Notes: generated by a model not told the origin, from the letters alone. 64,000 nucleotides of DNA from Bacillus sp. FJAT-44742 (GCF_002797315.1 NZ_KZ454936.1:3171645-3235644); one strand, 5' to 3'; positions 26,348-35,836 are shown, numbered from the stretch's first letter. Program-made: numbers and translations.

Positions 26348-27349
26348 TTATAACGTTGCTTTCTTGTTTGATAGTCTGTCAAGATTTTCAAGCATAATTC
26401 CTGTACCATTTGCCACGCAATGCATTGGCTCTTCCGCGATCATCACAGGAACCTTTAATTCATCAGCTAACAGCTCATCAATTCCGTGAATTAAAGCGCC
26501 GCCGCCAGTTAAGATCACCCCTCGGTCTATAATATCAGCCGATAGTTCTGGAGGAGTTCGTTCTAATACCGATTTAGCCGCCTGGACGATGTGACTTGCT
26601 GATTCCATAAGCGAGCCATAAATCTCTGAAGCCGTGATAGAAATCGTGCGTGGCAGACCGCTGACCATGTCACGTCCGCGAATTTCCATTTCCGCTTCCC
26701 GTCCGCTTGGAGATACAGTAGCTACTTCCATCTTAATGGCTTCAGAAGTACGAACACCAATAAGCAGTTTGTATTTCTTTTTAATGTAATTTAAAATATC
26801 CTGATCAAATTGATCGCCTGCTACTTTAATAGAGGATGCCGTGACGACATCGCCCATAGAAAGCACAGCTACATCGGTTGTACCTCCGCCGATATCTACA
26901 ACCATGTGGCCGCTTGGCTGGAAGATATCCATGCCTGCACCTACCGCTGCTACTTTTGGCTCTTCTTCCAGGTACACATTTTTACTGCCGCTTTTCTCTG
27001 CAGCTTCTCTGATTGCCTTTTGCTCCACCGATGTAATGTTTGTCGGGCAGCAAATAAGAATTCTTGGTTTAGAAAACATGCTTTTTACATTAATTTTATT
27101 TAAAAAGTGCTTGAGCATTGCTTCCGTTTGTTCAAAGTCTGCAATGACGCCATCTTTCATAGGACGAATGGCTACAATGTTGCCAGGTGTACGGCCGACC
27201 ATTCGGAAAGCTTCTTCCCCTACCGCCATGACCCGTCCTGTTTGTTTCTCAATTGCAACTACTGATGGCTCGTCCAGTACAATTCCTCGGCCTTTTACAT
27301 GTATTAGAACGTTTGCCGTTCCTAAATCTATCCCAATATCTCTGGCCAT
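26348..27349 (-). CDS. mbl: MreB-like actin homologue Mbl
   Basis: Cytoplasmic actin-family filament protein guiding lateral-wall synthesis. 333 residues, the length of B. subtilis Mbl, with phosphate-1 motif IGIDLGTANVLIHV, phosphate-2 motif DIGGGTTDVAV and adenosine motif LTGGGALIHG. Synteny with spoIIID upstream and flhOP downstream separates it from mreB and mreBH. It has its own terminator. Confidence 0.95.
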   Translation of the reverse strand: MARDIGIDLGTANVLIHVKGRGIVLDEPSVVAIEKQTGRVMAVGEEAFRMVGRTPGNIVAIRPMKDGVIADFEQTEAMLKHFLNKINVKSMFSKPRILICCPTNITSVEQKAIREAAEKSGSKNVYLEEEPKVAAVGAGMDIFQPSGHMVVDIGGGTTDVAVLSMGDVVTASSIKVAGDQFDQDILNYIKKKYKLLIGVRTSEAIKMEVATVSPSGREAEMEIRGRDMVSGLPRTISITASEIYGSLMESASHIVQAAKSVLERTPPELSADIIDRGVILTGGGALIHGIDELLADELKVPVMIAEEPMHCVANGTGIMLENLDRLSNKKATL

Positions 27350-27635
27350 TTTCTTTGTCTCTCCTCCCTTTATCTACAACCAAAATATATCCATACTCAT
27401 TGAAAACACATCACTAAAAGGAGCCACCACAAAAAACGTGACTTCTGTAGGATGCAAAAAGGCGTTTTTTAGTTATTGTTTTCTTATCTCTCCGTTTTTA
27501 TACCGGCATACGCTCTTCTCTAATCTGTAATTTTATCATAAATAAATGGAAACAGAAACAAAAGTCAACCATTGATTTTGAAAAATTGTCTTCAGTGGGA
27601 AAATTATCTTTTATTCCATATCTCATAGGAAAGAC

Positions 27636-28400
27636 CTAGATATCATGGGGGTTTTGTGTAGTCTTTATGTCTTCTAGATGCCTGTTACGTAATTTGACAG
27701 CCGCTGCTGGATCGTCTGTCATCACTGTATCAAAGCCAGCTTTAATGCAGCATTTGATTTCAATCGGATTGTTCACTGTGTACACTCGCACTTTTATCCC
27801 GTGACGTTGAAGTTCCTGCATTTCTTTTACTGTTATTGTATTTACATTGGCATGTAAAGATGTGATGCCGGTGCTTTTCATATAAGACAGGGGATCATAA
27901 AGGCCAGCTGTTACAAGAAGTGCGCTTTCTATATCAGGGTGATTCTGGTGAAGGTCAACCATGATTGAATGGTAAAAGGAAGAAAGGATGATCTTCTTTT
28001 GAACGTTATGCTCCTTGATTACATCTGTTACTTTTTTGGCCAGAGTTTCATACCCTGGTTTATGCTTTTTTAATTCTATATTTATAAGAATCTCTTTGTC
28101 TGTAAGCCATTCCAGAACATCTTTTAACAAAGGAACCTTTTCTCCTCGAAAGGAAGCATCTCTCCATGAACCAGCGTCAAGCTTGGAAATTTCCTTTGCT
28201 GTCAGCTCATGAACTGCGCCAAACCCATCTGTCGTCCGGTTTACTGTATTGTCATGAATGACCACGACTTCTTCGTCTTTTGTTAATTGGACATCTAGTT
28301 CGATACCTTCAGCCCCGGCATCCACAGCTGCCTGAAAAGCAGCCATTGTATTTTCCGGGTGAGTGATTGAAGCTCCCCTATGGGCGAAAATGTTTGTCAT
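27636..28400 (-). CDS. Glycerophosphodiester phosphodiesterase (GDPD)
   Basis: Hydrolyses glycerophosphodiesters to glycerol-3-phosphate and an alcohol. 254 residues in a TIM barrel with the family signature HRGAS-x4-ENT, metal ligands in EGIELDVQLTKD and IHDNT, and C-terminal DTVMTDDP. There is no signal peptide, so it is cytoplasmic like UgpQ. It is inserted between mbl and spoIIID, which are adjacent in B. subtilis, and flanked upstream by a 1-kb gene-free region. Confidence 0.92.
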   Translation of the reverse strand: MTNIFAHRGASITHPENTMAAFQAAVDAGAEGIELDVQLTKDEEVVVIHDNTVNRTTDGFGAVHELTAKEISKLDAGSWRDASFRGEKVPLLKDVLEWLTDKEILINIELKKHKPGYETLAKKVTDVIKEHNVQKKIILSSFYHSIMVDLHQNHPDIESALLVTAGLYDPLSYMKSTGITSLHANVNTITVKEMQELQRHGIKVRVYTVNNPIEIKCCIKAGFDTVMTDDPAAAVKLRNRHLEDIKTTQNPHDI

Positions 28401-29386
28401 CCTTTTTTCTACCTACCTTTCTGGCTTGAAAGCTGGGCTTGTCTTAAGCAGACAGGCCGGTCGTTACGTTGTTTTCCCATTTTGATTTGAGCCGCTTCAG
28501 ACTTGCAAGTGGCAGCTGATTCTGTCTTCTATTTTATCACGGGGCCCTTGCTTGGAAAAAAACAGAGCTTGGTGCTGCACGTGATGCCGGTCTTTTCGGT
28601 CCTTTTTTACATGTCGATTTTCTATAGAAATCAACCTGAAAACGTAAGAAAACTCCCTGACAGGAGGGAGTGAAAATATGGGTTGTAAAAGGGTGATCGG
28701 CAAACCAGCCAGGGATGGCACGACATGGAATAAAGTCAAATGGAACACGAAGCAACCGGCAACTTATCTTTTCCCCTTTGACTTACACCATTTCTACCGC
28801 GCTCATAGTATACTGTATTCCTTTGTAAAGAATTGACCTGTACTCCTGTGTATATCTATGTAAGCTTTACAAAAATATACGGATGACCAGAAATTCTGGT
28901 GTATGTGAGCGGCAGGGGAGGATCCTGACTTTCTCTTACCTCCCAGGAGGTTAAGTTCTCTATCTTTTTAATCTACTTTTTTTCCTTGTCCTCTATTTGT
29001 CAGGAATAAAAGAGAGGAAATGATCTATATATGAAGTAAGAACAAATGGTAGATATCTTTGGGGTGGAGCAAAGGGATTGGAAGATCCTCTGTTCCCTTC
29101 ATACAGGCTGGTTCAGTGATAAATGAAACCTCTTGTTCACGCAAAAGGGCCTGACAAAAGGGCCAGACCCGGCTTTATGGTTGTATAAGAATCTTCGTAA
29201 CTGATTATTAATCATACGTAATGTTTAATAGAATACTAATGTCTTGTGTGCCTGATTATTCGAAGAGGTGAGATACGGTTTGGACACACGAAGAGCTTTG
29301 AACGTACCTATGGTGGACATAGGAGACGCATGCAGGGGGCACGTTGGAAGCTTAGTAAGGGGAGATGACTGAGAGGGTTCTGTTAC
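28401..29386. other. One-kilobase gene-free region with structured sequences
   Basis: No ORF with a ribosome site or family resemblance on either strand. Visible structures: a minus-strand terminator at 28645-28671, a 15-bp palindrome ACCAGAAATTCTGGT at 28886-28900, an imperfect palindrome TTACCTCCCAGGAGGTTAA near 28943, and an imperfect hairpin with a minus-strand T4 tract at about 29147-29172 that could end spoIIID transcripts. The strand bias of the terminators suggests one minus-strand small RNA. Confidence 0.5.
28645..28671 (-). terminator. Orphan minus-strand terminator (possible small RNA end)
   Basis: ACTCCCT and AGGGAGT form a 7-bp stem followed on the minus strand by TTTTCTT. No gene ends here; GDPD begins 245 bp further on. 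It could end a small RNA of up to about 200 nt starting near 28850, or be a leader attenuator for GDPD. Confidence 0.5.
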
Positions 29387-29671
29387 TTAAATAGTAGGTT
29401 CTGTTTGCACAGAGGATCTATCTTGGGTTTTCTTATACTTAATTTTAGTTGCTTCTCCACCTCGAAGATGGCGGATCGATTTATGGTATTCAAGAATTTC
29501 CTTTACTTCGTTTGCCAGTTCTGGATTAATCTCAGGAAGCCTTTCAGTCAGGTCTTTGTGGACAGTGCTTTTCGAAACCCCAAACTCTTTGGCGATCGTC
29601 CGCACAGTCTTGCGAGTCTCCACAATGTACCTCCCAATCTTGATAGTTCGTTCTTTGATGTAATCGTGCAC
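29387..29671 (-). CDS. spoIIID: Sporulation transcription factor SpoIIID
   Basis: Mother-cell DNA-binding regulator that switches sigma-E to sigma-K gene expression. 94 residues with the HTH TIAKEFGVSKSTVHKDL and the conserved basic tail (HLRGGEATKIKYKK). I choose the GTG at 29671 (MHDYIKERTIKIG, as in B. subtilis) because AGGAGG is 9 bp upstream; an earlier in-frame GTG at 29677 is only 3 bp away. Repeat element D lies 105-295 bp upstream of the start. Confidence 0.95.
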   Translation of the reverse strand: MHDYIKERTIKIGRYIVETRKTVRTIAKEFGVSKSTVHKDLTERLPEINPELANEVKEILEYHKSIRHLRGGEATKIKYKKTQDRSSVQTEPTI

Positions 29672-29776
29672 AACCACTCGCCTCCTACTCCATTCTTGGT
29701 GATTTGTTACAGTTTATTAACGAGTGGGCACATATATACCAAAAACTCAAGCAGGACAAGGCTTTCCTTTAAATAA

Positions 29777-29964
29777 GGTGGCTGACACCATCGCGGTGCA
29801 GTGCCTCCTTGGGCTGGTGGTCCGGGTGCGGTGCCTCTGGGGTGCGGTGCCTGGCACCTATGTGCCGCTGTCATCTTATGTTCGCCTCCCCCGCGCTGTA
29901 TCCCCTGGAGCTGGGGCGCGCGCTCCCTTCCCTTTGTTACATTCAACCTGCGGTGCCTGGCACC
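29777..29964. repeat. Palindrome element D
   Basis: Degenerate GGTGGCTGACACC at 29777, exact copies at 29846 and 29952 (spacing 69 and 106). GC-rich interior (CCCTGGAGCTGGGGCGCGCG) unlike the other elements. TTTGTTACA lies 10 bp before the right palindrome. The exonuclease terminator starts 12 bp further on; the other side is the upstream region of spoIIID. Confidence 0.88.
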
Positions 29965-29975
29965 TCGATATACGT

Positions 29976-30005
29976 AAAAAAACCACTGGCATGAGCCAGT
30001 GGTTT
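29976..30005 (-). terminator. Terminator of the exonuclease gene
   Basis: AAACCACTGGC and GCCAGTGGTTT form a perfect 11-bp stem with loop ATGA; a T-tract follows on the minus strand. Confidence 0.9.
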
Positions 30006-30012
30006 ACTCTTA

Positions 30013-30678
30013 TTAAAACTGAAGTATTTTTCCGTTTTCTTTACAGGTTATATCGATGATGTCACCAAGTGTTCTTTTTCCTCGCATTCTAAGATGATGA
30101 AATATCTCCACAAGGAGATGCGCGGTTGTTAAAGCATCTCCTAAAGCACTGTGCCTTTGATATATGTTTGTTCCAAATTGCTTAGCGTAATGTTCAAGAT
30201 CTCTCATATCCCAGGATGGGTTTAAATACCCGATCAAATCTAAAGTATCGACTGATAATGGTTCATCAAAAGTAAATTTATGCCGTTGTAATTCTTTTTT
30301 TAAGACCATTACGTCAAAGCTTAGATAATGACCAACCCATCCTCCGCTGTCATTTTCTTCAACGTATTTATAAAAAGCTTCAATAGCTTCCAGAGAATTA
30401 GGAGCATCCTTTACTTGTCCTTCATTAATGCCAGTTAGTTCTACAATTCTTTCTGGTATTTCTCGCTCTGGGTTCACAAAGGTTTGAAAGGTTCTATCGG
30501 TGACACTCATGTTTTCTACTTGGACAGCCCCTATTTCAATGAGCCGATCTTTCCCTCCGATAGAAAAACCTGTTGTTTCAGTGTCAAAGACGGTAAACGA
30601 CATGTTCTCTAATGGCGTGTTTAACGGGAGCTGATTGGCTAGTTGGTAGTGAAGGCTTTTCTTTTTCCAAAACATCAT
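30013..30678 (-). CDS. DnaQ-like 3'-5' exonuclease domain protein
   Basis: 221 residues with the DEDDh exonuclease motifs: Exo I FDTETTGF, Exo II GHYLSFD and Exo III RHSALGDA. It is not part of a larger polymerase. I place the start at the ATG at 30678 (GAGGGGAG upstream); a GTG at 30681 is equally possible. Similar exonucleases occur beside the CBS/DUF294 and DUF4212-symporter genes found upstream here, as I recall for the Vibrio VC_2704-2707 region. The biological link between a nuclease and this transporter is unknown. Confidence 0.85.
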   Translation of the reverse strand: MMFWKKKSLHYQLANQLPLNTPLENMSFTVFDTETTGFSIGGKDRLIEIGAVQVENMSVTDRTFQTFVNPEREIPERIVELTGINEGQVKDAPNSLEAIEAFYKYVEENDSGGWVGHYLSFDVMVLKKELQRHKFTFDEPLSVDTLDLIGYLNPSWDMRDLEHYAKQFGTNIYQRHSALGDALTTAHLLVEIFHHLRMRGKRTLGDIIDITCKENGKILQF

Positions 30679-30902
30679 CACGTGCAATCTCCCCTCTTGT
30701 GATCAAGCAAGATATTTGGGCTAATTTCAACTTTAGTACCTATGTTTTATTCCCCATAGAAAATCTCTTAAACTTTGGCAACGCTTACAATTTTAAATAA
30801 TTAGAAAATTCTTTATACAATGATTATATATAAAACTGACTAGTTTGTCAGCAACTTTTATAGTTACCTGTTTATTTTTGCTGCCTCAGGCTGAGACGGC
30901 AG

Positions 30903-31198
30903 GATGCCTGGCACCCCACAACCCTCTGTAATATTTCATATGTGCAAACACCTGATGCCACGCACTTCTCACACTTTCTTATGTTACAACCGGGGAGGGT
31001 GCCTGGCACCCCACAAACCCCGTAATATTTCATCTGTGCAATCCCCTGACCACACGCACTTCTCACACTTTCTTATGTTACAACCGGGGAGGGTGCCTGG
31101 CACCCCACAGCCCCTGTAATATTTCACCAGCGCAAACACCTGACCACACGCGCTTCTCCCATTTTTTTATGTTGCAACCTGATGGGGTGCCAGGCACC
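30903..31198. repeat. Palindrome element E: triple unit closed by an inverted copy
   Basis: GATGCCTGGCACC at 30903, exact copies at 30998 and 31092, and the inverse-orientation GGTGCCAGGCACC at 31186 (spacing 95, 94, 94). Each unit has GTAATATTTCA near the left side and TTATGTTACAACC (last unit GTTGCAACC) near the right. It lies between the DUF294 terminator and the exonuclease gene. Confidence 0.93.
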
Positions 31199-31216
31199 CT
31201 AAATAAATGGCACCCC

Positions 31217-31248
31217 CAAAAAAAGGAGCACCTTTTTAAGGGTGCTCC
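31217..31248 (-). terminator. Terminator of the symporter/DUF294 operon
   Basis: AGGAGCACC pairs with GGTGCTCCT; T7 follows on the minus strand, 19 bp from repeat E. Confidence 0.9.
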
Positions 31249-33185
31249 TACATCATGCCGAATGCGCCGATGGCCTGGTTCTGAAGGGACCTGATCGTTT
31301 TCAAGGCGATCATGAGCTCTTCTTTGTCCCGTGATTTAATGTGAGTGAACTTGATTTCGCTTGAGCTTTGCTCTCCTCTGGAATACCGGTTCCATGACTG
31401 CTCTACCCATATTTTTAATACGATCTCATAGGCAAACAGCAATTCATCTTCAAAGGCCTCTGTAAAGACACCTTTCCTTGTTAATTTCTTTATTTGATCT
31501 ATCGGCACTCCGCCTACCACTCCGTGATGAGCTGCGAGAATCTGCAAAGAGTGATGGAAGGGAAATAATGCGTTCTTTTTGATATCGATAGATTCCTTCT
31601 TCAGCCTGAACAACGCTCTAATCGGGTGGTCCAATGTTTGCACCGGGGAGGCTTTTTCCTGTTCCGCTGCCCGGTATAGGAATATCCGGGACTTTTCCAT
31701 CTGCTGCAGAACCATTTTCGTAAATTGCTCGTCTACAGCTTCTTCGCCGTAAAGATAACGAAAGGCCAGGAAATTATGTCCCAGAAGAATATTTTCATTT
31801 GTAGCTCTGACACCCCACGTACGGAGACGCTCTGCCCATTTTGAGACAGATCCTCTCCAGCTATGCTCGCTGGCCATCATATTGCCATCGCACGGCCGGT
31901 ATCCTGCTCTCTCAAGCCAGAGTACAATCTCCCCGCCAAGCATACGAAAATACATTTCTATGTCATCTGGATCTTGGTCGTCCTCAGGGTCTTCATAGAC
32001 GAGGAAGTGATCCTGATCTGTCAGCATGAACTGCTCTCCCCGTCCACCGCTGCCCATCAAATAAAAGGAAAAGGCAACGGGCGGCTTGCCGTACCCTTTT
32101 TCCTCTACACTTTCCACAGCAAGAACGACACAATGGCGTACCAGACGATCAAAGAGCTGTGTAATGATATTTAAGATTTGCAGAGTCGGTATCTTATCTT
32201 GTATCAAATTGCCAAGCACTTCATAGATTGCTTTTTTCACATGAGGCAGTGTCTCTGCATTTGATTCTTCTACCTCTTGTAAAATTTCAAACTTCCCGCG
32301 GTTCTGCTGGCGAAGAAGGTCAGAAAGTGTAAGCATTCCTTTTACACTCTCGTTTTCATCCACCACAGGCAGGTGCTTCACTCTGTTCATCAAAAAGCTG
32401 GACATAGCTTCATAATAATAGGCCTGACGCTGAATCGTAAAAGGACGCGGCGTCATAATCGTGCGGGCTCTTAGTCCGGAAGCCATTCCTTTGGCCACAA
32501 CCCTGTGAACCAAATCCTTTTCTGTAATAATCCCGACAAGCTTTCTATCCTCATCTTCTACTACAACGGAGCTTGTACTTTCTTTTACCATAATTCTTGC
32601 TATGTCATCGACTTCTGTTTCTTGATCTACAACAATTGGTGGCGTGGTCATGATGTCCTGAACACGGCGGATGAACGCTTCGCTTTCGCCCCACTGGCTG
32701 GCCAGCTGAACCTGTTCGGCAAGAGAAGCATAAATATCTCTCAAACGCACTGACACCTGACGAAGCACGTATTCCCTCACTTCTTCTTTGTCCCACCGCT
32801 TCTCGAGAACAGAATAAGGAATTTGCAGACAAACGGACTTCTCTACTGCCTGCACTTCAACCGTATAGTTTACCTCTACCTCACTTGGCTGGCCGAGAAA
32901 GTCTGCCAGACTTGAAAAGCCGATGATGTCTCCTGCTTCTAACACCTCAAGGACTTCCTGGCTGGAGTGTCCTTCTTTTGTGTTTACATATACCTCGGTC
33001 ATTCCCTCAAGAATCAAAAGCAGTCCTTCTCTAGGTGTTTTTGAAAAAAGAACCGTGTCGCCCTTTTCATATTCCCGAAGATTGCAATCTTCCATGAATG
33101 CACCAAATTCAGCGGCTGAAGCGCCGCTGAATAGTGGGTGATTATTTATTTGGTTATAGTAGATATTATTTTCCTGAAGACTCAT
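31248..33185 (-). CDS. cNMP-binding/CBS-pair/DUF294 nucleotidyltransferase-like regulator
   Basis: 645 residues: N-terminal cyclic-nucleotide-binding-like domain (about 15-135), two CBS domains (VQDIMTTPPIVVD, RARTIMTPRPFTIQ), a DUF294 nucleotidyltransferase-like domain with the GlnD-type motif GSGGRGEQ followed by DQDHFLVYED, and a DUF294 C-terminal helical domain. Such proteins are thought to sense nucleotides and control a linked transporter, by analogy with GlnD. The gene overlaps the symporter gene by 20 bp, so translation is coupled and a regulatory role for that transporter is likely. The enzymatic reaction, if any, is unknown. Confidence 0.85.
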   Translation of the reverse strand: MSLQENNIYYNQINNHPLFSGASAAEFGAFMEDCNLREYEKGDTVLFSKTPREGLLLILEGMTEVYVNTKEGHSSQEVLEVLEAGDIIGFSSLADFLGQPSEVEVNYTVEVQAVEKSVCLQIPYSVLEKRWDKEEVREYVLRQVSVRLRDIYASLAEQVQLASQWGESEAFIRRVQDIMTTPPIVVDQETEVDDIARIMVKESTSSVVVEDEDRKLVGIITEKDLVHRVVAKGMASGLRARTIMTPRPFTIQRQAYYYEAMSSFLMNRVKHLPVVDENESVKGMLTLSDLLRQQNRGKFEILQEVEESNAETLPHVKKAIYEVLGNLIQDKIPTLQILNIITQLFDRLVRHCVVLAVESVEEKGYGKPPVAFSFYLMGSGGRGEQFMLTDQDHFLVYEDPEDDQDPDDIEMYFRMLGGEIVLWLERAGYRPCDGNMMASEHSWRGSVSKWAERLRTWGVRATNENILLGHNFLAFRYLYGEEAVDEQFTKMVLQQMEKSRIFLYRAAEQEKASPVQTLDHPIRALFRLKKESIDIKKNALFPFHHSLQILAAHHGVVGGVPIDQIKKLTRKGVFTEAFEDELLFAYEIVLKIWVEQSWNRYSRGEQSSSEIKFTHIKSRDKEELMIALKTIRSLQNQAIGAFGMM

Positions 33186-34827
33186 CCATCCAAACCTCTC
33201 CGTCTTTATAGGTCATTTGCTCAGGGTAACGAAGATCCATTACCTCATCCTGTAAGCGCTGGGCAGGAGGCGCAGTTAAGAGTGACACAACAATCGTTAC
33301 AATCAAGTTAACTGGTACACCGAACAGCCCTGCTCCTGTATCAATTATACCAAAGAACGTGATATCGTTCAGTGCCAGGAAGATATAACCTAGAGTTACA
33401 CCAAGCCCTGAAAGCATCCCGGCAATCGCACCTTTTGCGTTCATACGCTTCCACCATACCCCTAGGAAGAGTACCGGGAAGAATGTACCGCCGGCAATAC
33501 CAAACGCCCAGGCAACAATCTGAGTGATTACTCCTGGTGGATCCAATGCTACAATACCTGCTACAACGGTAGCGGCTACAATGGCAATTCGTCCAGCACG
33601 TAATCGCTTCTGGTCGGAAGCCTCTGGCTTCAATAAACGATAGTAAATATCGTGAGCAAAGGAGGAAGAAATCGTAATCAACAAGCCGCCTGCGGTTGAT
33701 AAGGCTGCCGCCATGGCACCAGCTGCAACAAGGCCAGTTACAAATAATCCAAGGTTTGCAATTTCCGGTGTCGCCATAACTACAATATCATTGCTGATTA
33801 CCAGGTCTTCCCAGTGAAGAACACCATCACCGGTAGTGTCGAGGATTTCCAGACGCCCTGTATCTACCCAAGGCTGTGTCCAGGCAGGCAGATCATCAAT
33901 TGGCTGACCTACAACCTGAGTCATTATAATAAAGCGGGAAAATGCAGCGTATACCGGTGCAGACAAGTAAAGAAGTGCGATAAACAGAATTGCCCAGGCA
34001 CCACTCCAGCGAGCTGCTTTCATTGTTGTTACCGTGTAGAAACGAACAATAACGTGTGGAAGGGAGGCTGTACCCACCATTAACGTAAACATAAGAGCAA
34101 TAAATTGAGCTTTCTGGCTTTCAGCAAAAGGTGCGAAATATTCTGAAAGTCCAAGCTCTGCGTCAATGGCTCCCAGCTCACTTACAACGTTACCATACGT
34201 CAGCCACGGGAATGGGTTTCCAGTAATTTGCAAGGACATAAATACAATCGGAATAATATAGGCAACAATTAAGATCATGTACTGGGCTACCTGTGTCCAG
34301 GTTACACCTTTCATACCACCGAGTGTTGCATAAATTGCGATAATGACAACCCCGATCATTGTCCCGTACATAGAATCAATGTTCAGGATTCTTCCAATTA
34401 CAACCCCGGAACCAGACAGTTGCCCGATGATGTAGGTAAAACTGATAATAATAGTTGCAATTGCGGCAATTAGTCTGGCAGTGTTACTGTCGAATCTGTC
34501 CCCAATAAATTCAGGGACCGTGTAGCGTCCGTATTTTCTAAGCTGAGGCGCCAATAGGAAGGTTAAAAGTAAGTAACCACCTGTCCACCCCATAATGTAG
34601 GCTAGTCCGTCATAACCAAGGAGCATAACCGTACCGGCCATCCCAATAAAGGACGCGGCACTCATCCAGTCACCACCGATAGCCATACCATTCCAGAATG
34701 GAGGAACTCCGCGGCTCGCTACGTAGAAATCAGAGGTAGCTTTCGCTCGGTGATAAATCGATATACCTATATATAAGGCAAATGTTAAAAGTATAAGACC
34801 GATGGACGTTAAGGATTGAGCATCCAT
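33166..34827 (-). CDS. Sodium:solute symporter (VC_2705/ActP-like), large subunit
   Basis: 553 residues with about 13 membrane helices and SSS-family sequence (SDFYVASRGVPPFWNGMAIGGDWMSAASF, shown here only in part of its length: ASRGVPPFWNGMA). Family members with a DUF4212 partner carry small organic acids such as acetate or propionate with sodium. An EF-hand-like loop DTTGDGVLHWED lies in a hydrophilic segment near residue 330. It has a small-subunit gene upstream and a CBS/DUF294 regulator overlapping downstream. The substrate is not determinable from sequence. Confidence 0.9.
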   Translation of the reverse strand: MDAQSLTSIGLILLTFALYIGISIYHRAKATSDFYVASRGVPPFWNGMAIGGDWMSAASFIGMAGTVMLLGYDGLAYIMGWTGGYLLLTFLLAPQLRKYGRYTVPEFIGDRFDSNTARLIAAIATIIISFTYIIGQLSGSGVVIGRILNIDSMYGTMIGVVIIAIYATLGGMKGVTWTQVAQYMILIVAYIIPIVFMSLQITGNPFPWLTYGNVVSELGAIDAELGLSEYFAPFAESQKAQFIALMFTLMVGTASLPHVIVRFYTVTTMKAARWSGAWAILFIALLYLSAPVYAAFSRFIIMTQVVGQPIDDLPAWTQPWVDTGRLEILDTTGDGVLHWEDLVISNDIVVMATPEIANLGLFVTGLVAAGAMAAALSTAGGLLITISSSFAHDIYYRLLKPEASDQKRLRAGRIAIVAATVVAGIVALDPPGVITQIVAWAFGIAGGTFFPVLFLGVWWKRMNAKGAIAGMLSGLGVTLGYIFLALNDITFFGIIDTGAGLFGVPVNLIVTIVVSLLTAPPAQRLQDEVMDLRYPEQMTYKDGEVWMDESSGK

Positions 34828-35066
34828 TGTAATCCTCCCTCACTATTTAAATCTTTAGCATGTGTTTTATTATGATAGGAACTTTCAAGTTTCGTTCTAG
34901 CAGCCAGTCAGCTGTATTTTTTTCTTTGGAGCAGCCCCTCATAGTTGTTTCAACTCCCTGAACCCCTATATCTATCTCCCTTTGTCATCATCCTGTTTTC
35001 TAAAAGTGAAATGACTCTTTCTTCTGATTTTGTTAAAATAAAAGTGAATAGTTTTTTCTATTTACT

Positions 35067-35094
35067 GCTCACACGAACGGCCATTCGTGCGAGC
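35067..35094. promoter_or_regulatory. Intercistronic hairpin between symporter subunits
   Basis: GCTCACACGAA and TTCGTGCGAGC pair with one mismatch (loop CGGCCA). T5 follows only on the plus strand, where no gene ends. In the minus-strand mRNA it lies between the DUF4212 and symporter genes, so RNA processing or differential stability is plausible. Confidence 0.5.
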
Positions 35095-35125
35095 TTTTTA
35101 CTTTCTCCCCCGAAAATTCTTCTAT

Positions 35126-35431
35126 TTAATGATCCAGTGTCTTTCCACCGCTAATCCGAACATTGGACTCTTCATCAATGCCAAATTTCTTATCAACTCT
35201 GTCACTGATAATTGCGTTAAGGAAGAGGAGTACCACGAACATGACTACAGCTCCCTGCGCCCCCATGTAATAGTGAAGCGGCATACCCATAAAGCTAAAT
35301 TGTGCAAAAAACTCTGCGAACGCCACCACCCCAAATGATACTAAAAACCCGATAGCCAGGAAGATTACCACAAGTGTCGTCCTTGTTTTGAAATAAGCAT
35401 CTGCTTTCGCTTTTTCTACTTTTTGCATCAT
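35126..35431 (-). CDS. DUF4212 symporter small subunit
   Basis: 101 residues with two membrane helices (TLVVIFLAIGFLVSFGVVA and AVVMFVVLLFLNAIISDRV) and a short hydrophilic tail ending GIDEESNVRISGG. DUF4212 proteins are encoded next to VC_2705-type symporters and are regarded as their small subunit. GGAGG lies 4 bp before one ATG and 7 bp before the next, so the start may be 35428. A gap of about 300 bp, holding a hairpin, separates it from the large subunit. Confidence 0.88.
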   Translation of the reverse strand: MMQKVEKAKADAYFKTRTTLVVIFLAIGFLVSFGVVAFAEFFAQFSFMGMPLHYYMGAQGAVVMFVVLLFLNAIISDRVDKKFGIDEESNVRISGGKTLDH

Positions 35432-35545
35432 TGCACCTCCTTATTTAATACACTTCTTCCCCCTTCGTCCCTTTAGGTTAGAAGGGCACCACCCCCTTTA
35501 ATATGAGTTATTATCAAACCTTTCCTGAAATGAATGACTGAGCAG

Positions 35546-35836
35546 TCAATCTGGCTGAAATGATGGTTGCGCGTGCCTGCATGTCTTGCAGATCAGAAAA
35601 GGTGTTTTCTTTTTAGCAATCAAGTAATTCATCACGAGAATTCCTGGAATAAACACAAGAAATATAATATGAAAGAAGTATCCTATGAGAAGAGCTGCCA
35701 CTATCGGCATCGTTGAAGTTAAAAACATGTATCTCCATTTTAAAATGAGGAGAAGTTCTTCTTTCCCGCACTTGGGACAGGCAGCATAAGCTTGCTGCTG
35801 ATTGCGAATTGTATGATTTGAAGCTTTAGCATTCAT
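35546..35836 (-). CDS. Small zinc-ribbon membrane protein
   Basis: 96 residues. Two CxxC pairs (CPKCGKEE near 22 and CKTCRH near 87) flank two membrane helices, so the Cys pairs can meet on one side of the membrane as a zinc site. I do not recognise a named family. The start at 35836 has AAAGGAG 8 bp upstream; an in-frame ATG 24 bp earlier lacks one. It follows the 59-residue membrane gene by 26 bp, probably as one unit. Confidence 0.7.
   Translation of the reverse strand: MNAKASNHTIRNQQQAYAACPKCGKEELLLILKWRYMFLTSTMPIVAALLIGYFFHIIFLVFIPGILVMNYLIAKKKTPFLICKTCRHAQPSFQPD

Noticed and set aside
28690-28720. Cyclic-di-GMP riboswitch suggested by GGCAAACC
   Set aside because: The remaining conserved blocks (GACGCAAAGCC and the tetraloop receptor) are absent.
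28497-28755. 72- and 83-codon minus-strand ORFs in the gene-free stretch
   Set aside because: Two overlapping frames with basic, low-complexity composition and no ribosome site; they cross the orphan terminator.
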